Made by a program: the position numbers and the translations under genes. This document shows, one piece after another, positions 61,238 to 61,242 of a stretch of 61,242 nucleotides of DNA. Location: assembly GCF_000787815.1 (NCBI RefSeq), contig NZ_BBPO01000011.1, positions 49,050-110,291 on the forward strand, read 5' to 3'. Position 1 is the first letter of the stretch. The number at the start of each line of letters is the position of its first letter. The notes beneath the pieces are model-generated. The model had not been told where the DNA came from. It saw only the letters and a list, made by a program, of their open reading frames with translations, and did not search any database. This DNA comes from Streptacidiphilus neutrinimicus. GTDB taxonomy: Bacteria; Actinomycetota; Actinomycetes; Streptomycetales; Streptomycetaceae.

Positions 61238-61242
61238 GGATA

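Overview
The window is very GC-rich actinobacterial DNA. Gene content and start-site style (GTG/ATG starts, ATGA/GTGA/TGATG overlaps, RheA-type hsp18 control, Streptomyces-type MmyB and SpoIIE-phosphatase proteins) point to a member of the Streptomycetaceae (Streptomyces, Kitasatospora or Streptacidiphilus). No rRNA, tRNA or CRISPR was seen.

The left 44 kb looks like a dormancy/hypoxia island of the DosR (Mycobacterium) / OsdR (Streptomyces coelicolor) type. It holds a DevR/OsdR-like response regulator (40551-41270) with no partner kinase in the window, six complete universal stress proteins plus two remnants, six CBS-pair proteins (four of them CBS-CBS-BON), and homologues of classic DosR-regulon proteins: DUF1876 (Rv1738-like), Acg-type nitroreductase (Rv2032-like), M50 protease with CBS (Rv2625c-like), Rv1733c-like membrane protein and Rv2629-like release-factor-fold protein. 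Redox and metabolic genes lie among them: a b6-type cytochrome b module, an NAD-linked formate dehydrogenase, PEP synthase, zinc alcohol dehydrogenase, GNAT/acyl-CoA synthetase fusion and two flavodoxins. A 14-bp palindrome (GGGCCG-NN-CGGCCC, with variants) recurs about 20 times in this half, mostly 80-150 bp before start codons and often between divergent genes. I saw none as good in the right-hand 17 kb. I infer it is the operator of the regulon.

The island is also decaying or unstable. A perfect 56-bp tandem duplication frameshifts the formate dehydrogenase catalytic gene. The Rv2629-like gene and a gene near 15.8 kb each look one base short. The M50 protease has lost its second metal motif. 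SDR, metallo-beta-lactamase, USP and IS21 istB genes survive only as fragments, and several other short perfect tandem repeats are present.

The right 17 kb is general stress and signalling: XRE/MmyB regulator, Ohr peroxidase, DoxX-like protein, PAS-GAF-PP2C phosphatase, F420/FMN split-barrel protein, a 54-residue unannotated small protein, catalase, a secreted BNR/Ig-like protein, two STAS proteins, a protein made of three copies of an unrecognised 64-residue module, HtpG, and a rheA-hsp18 locus whose promoter carries a near-perfect RheA operator. A second, weaker copy of that promoter-operator lies at the right edge and probably drives the next gene outside the window.
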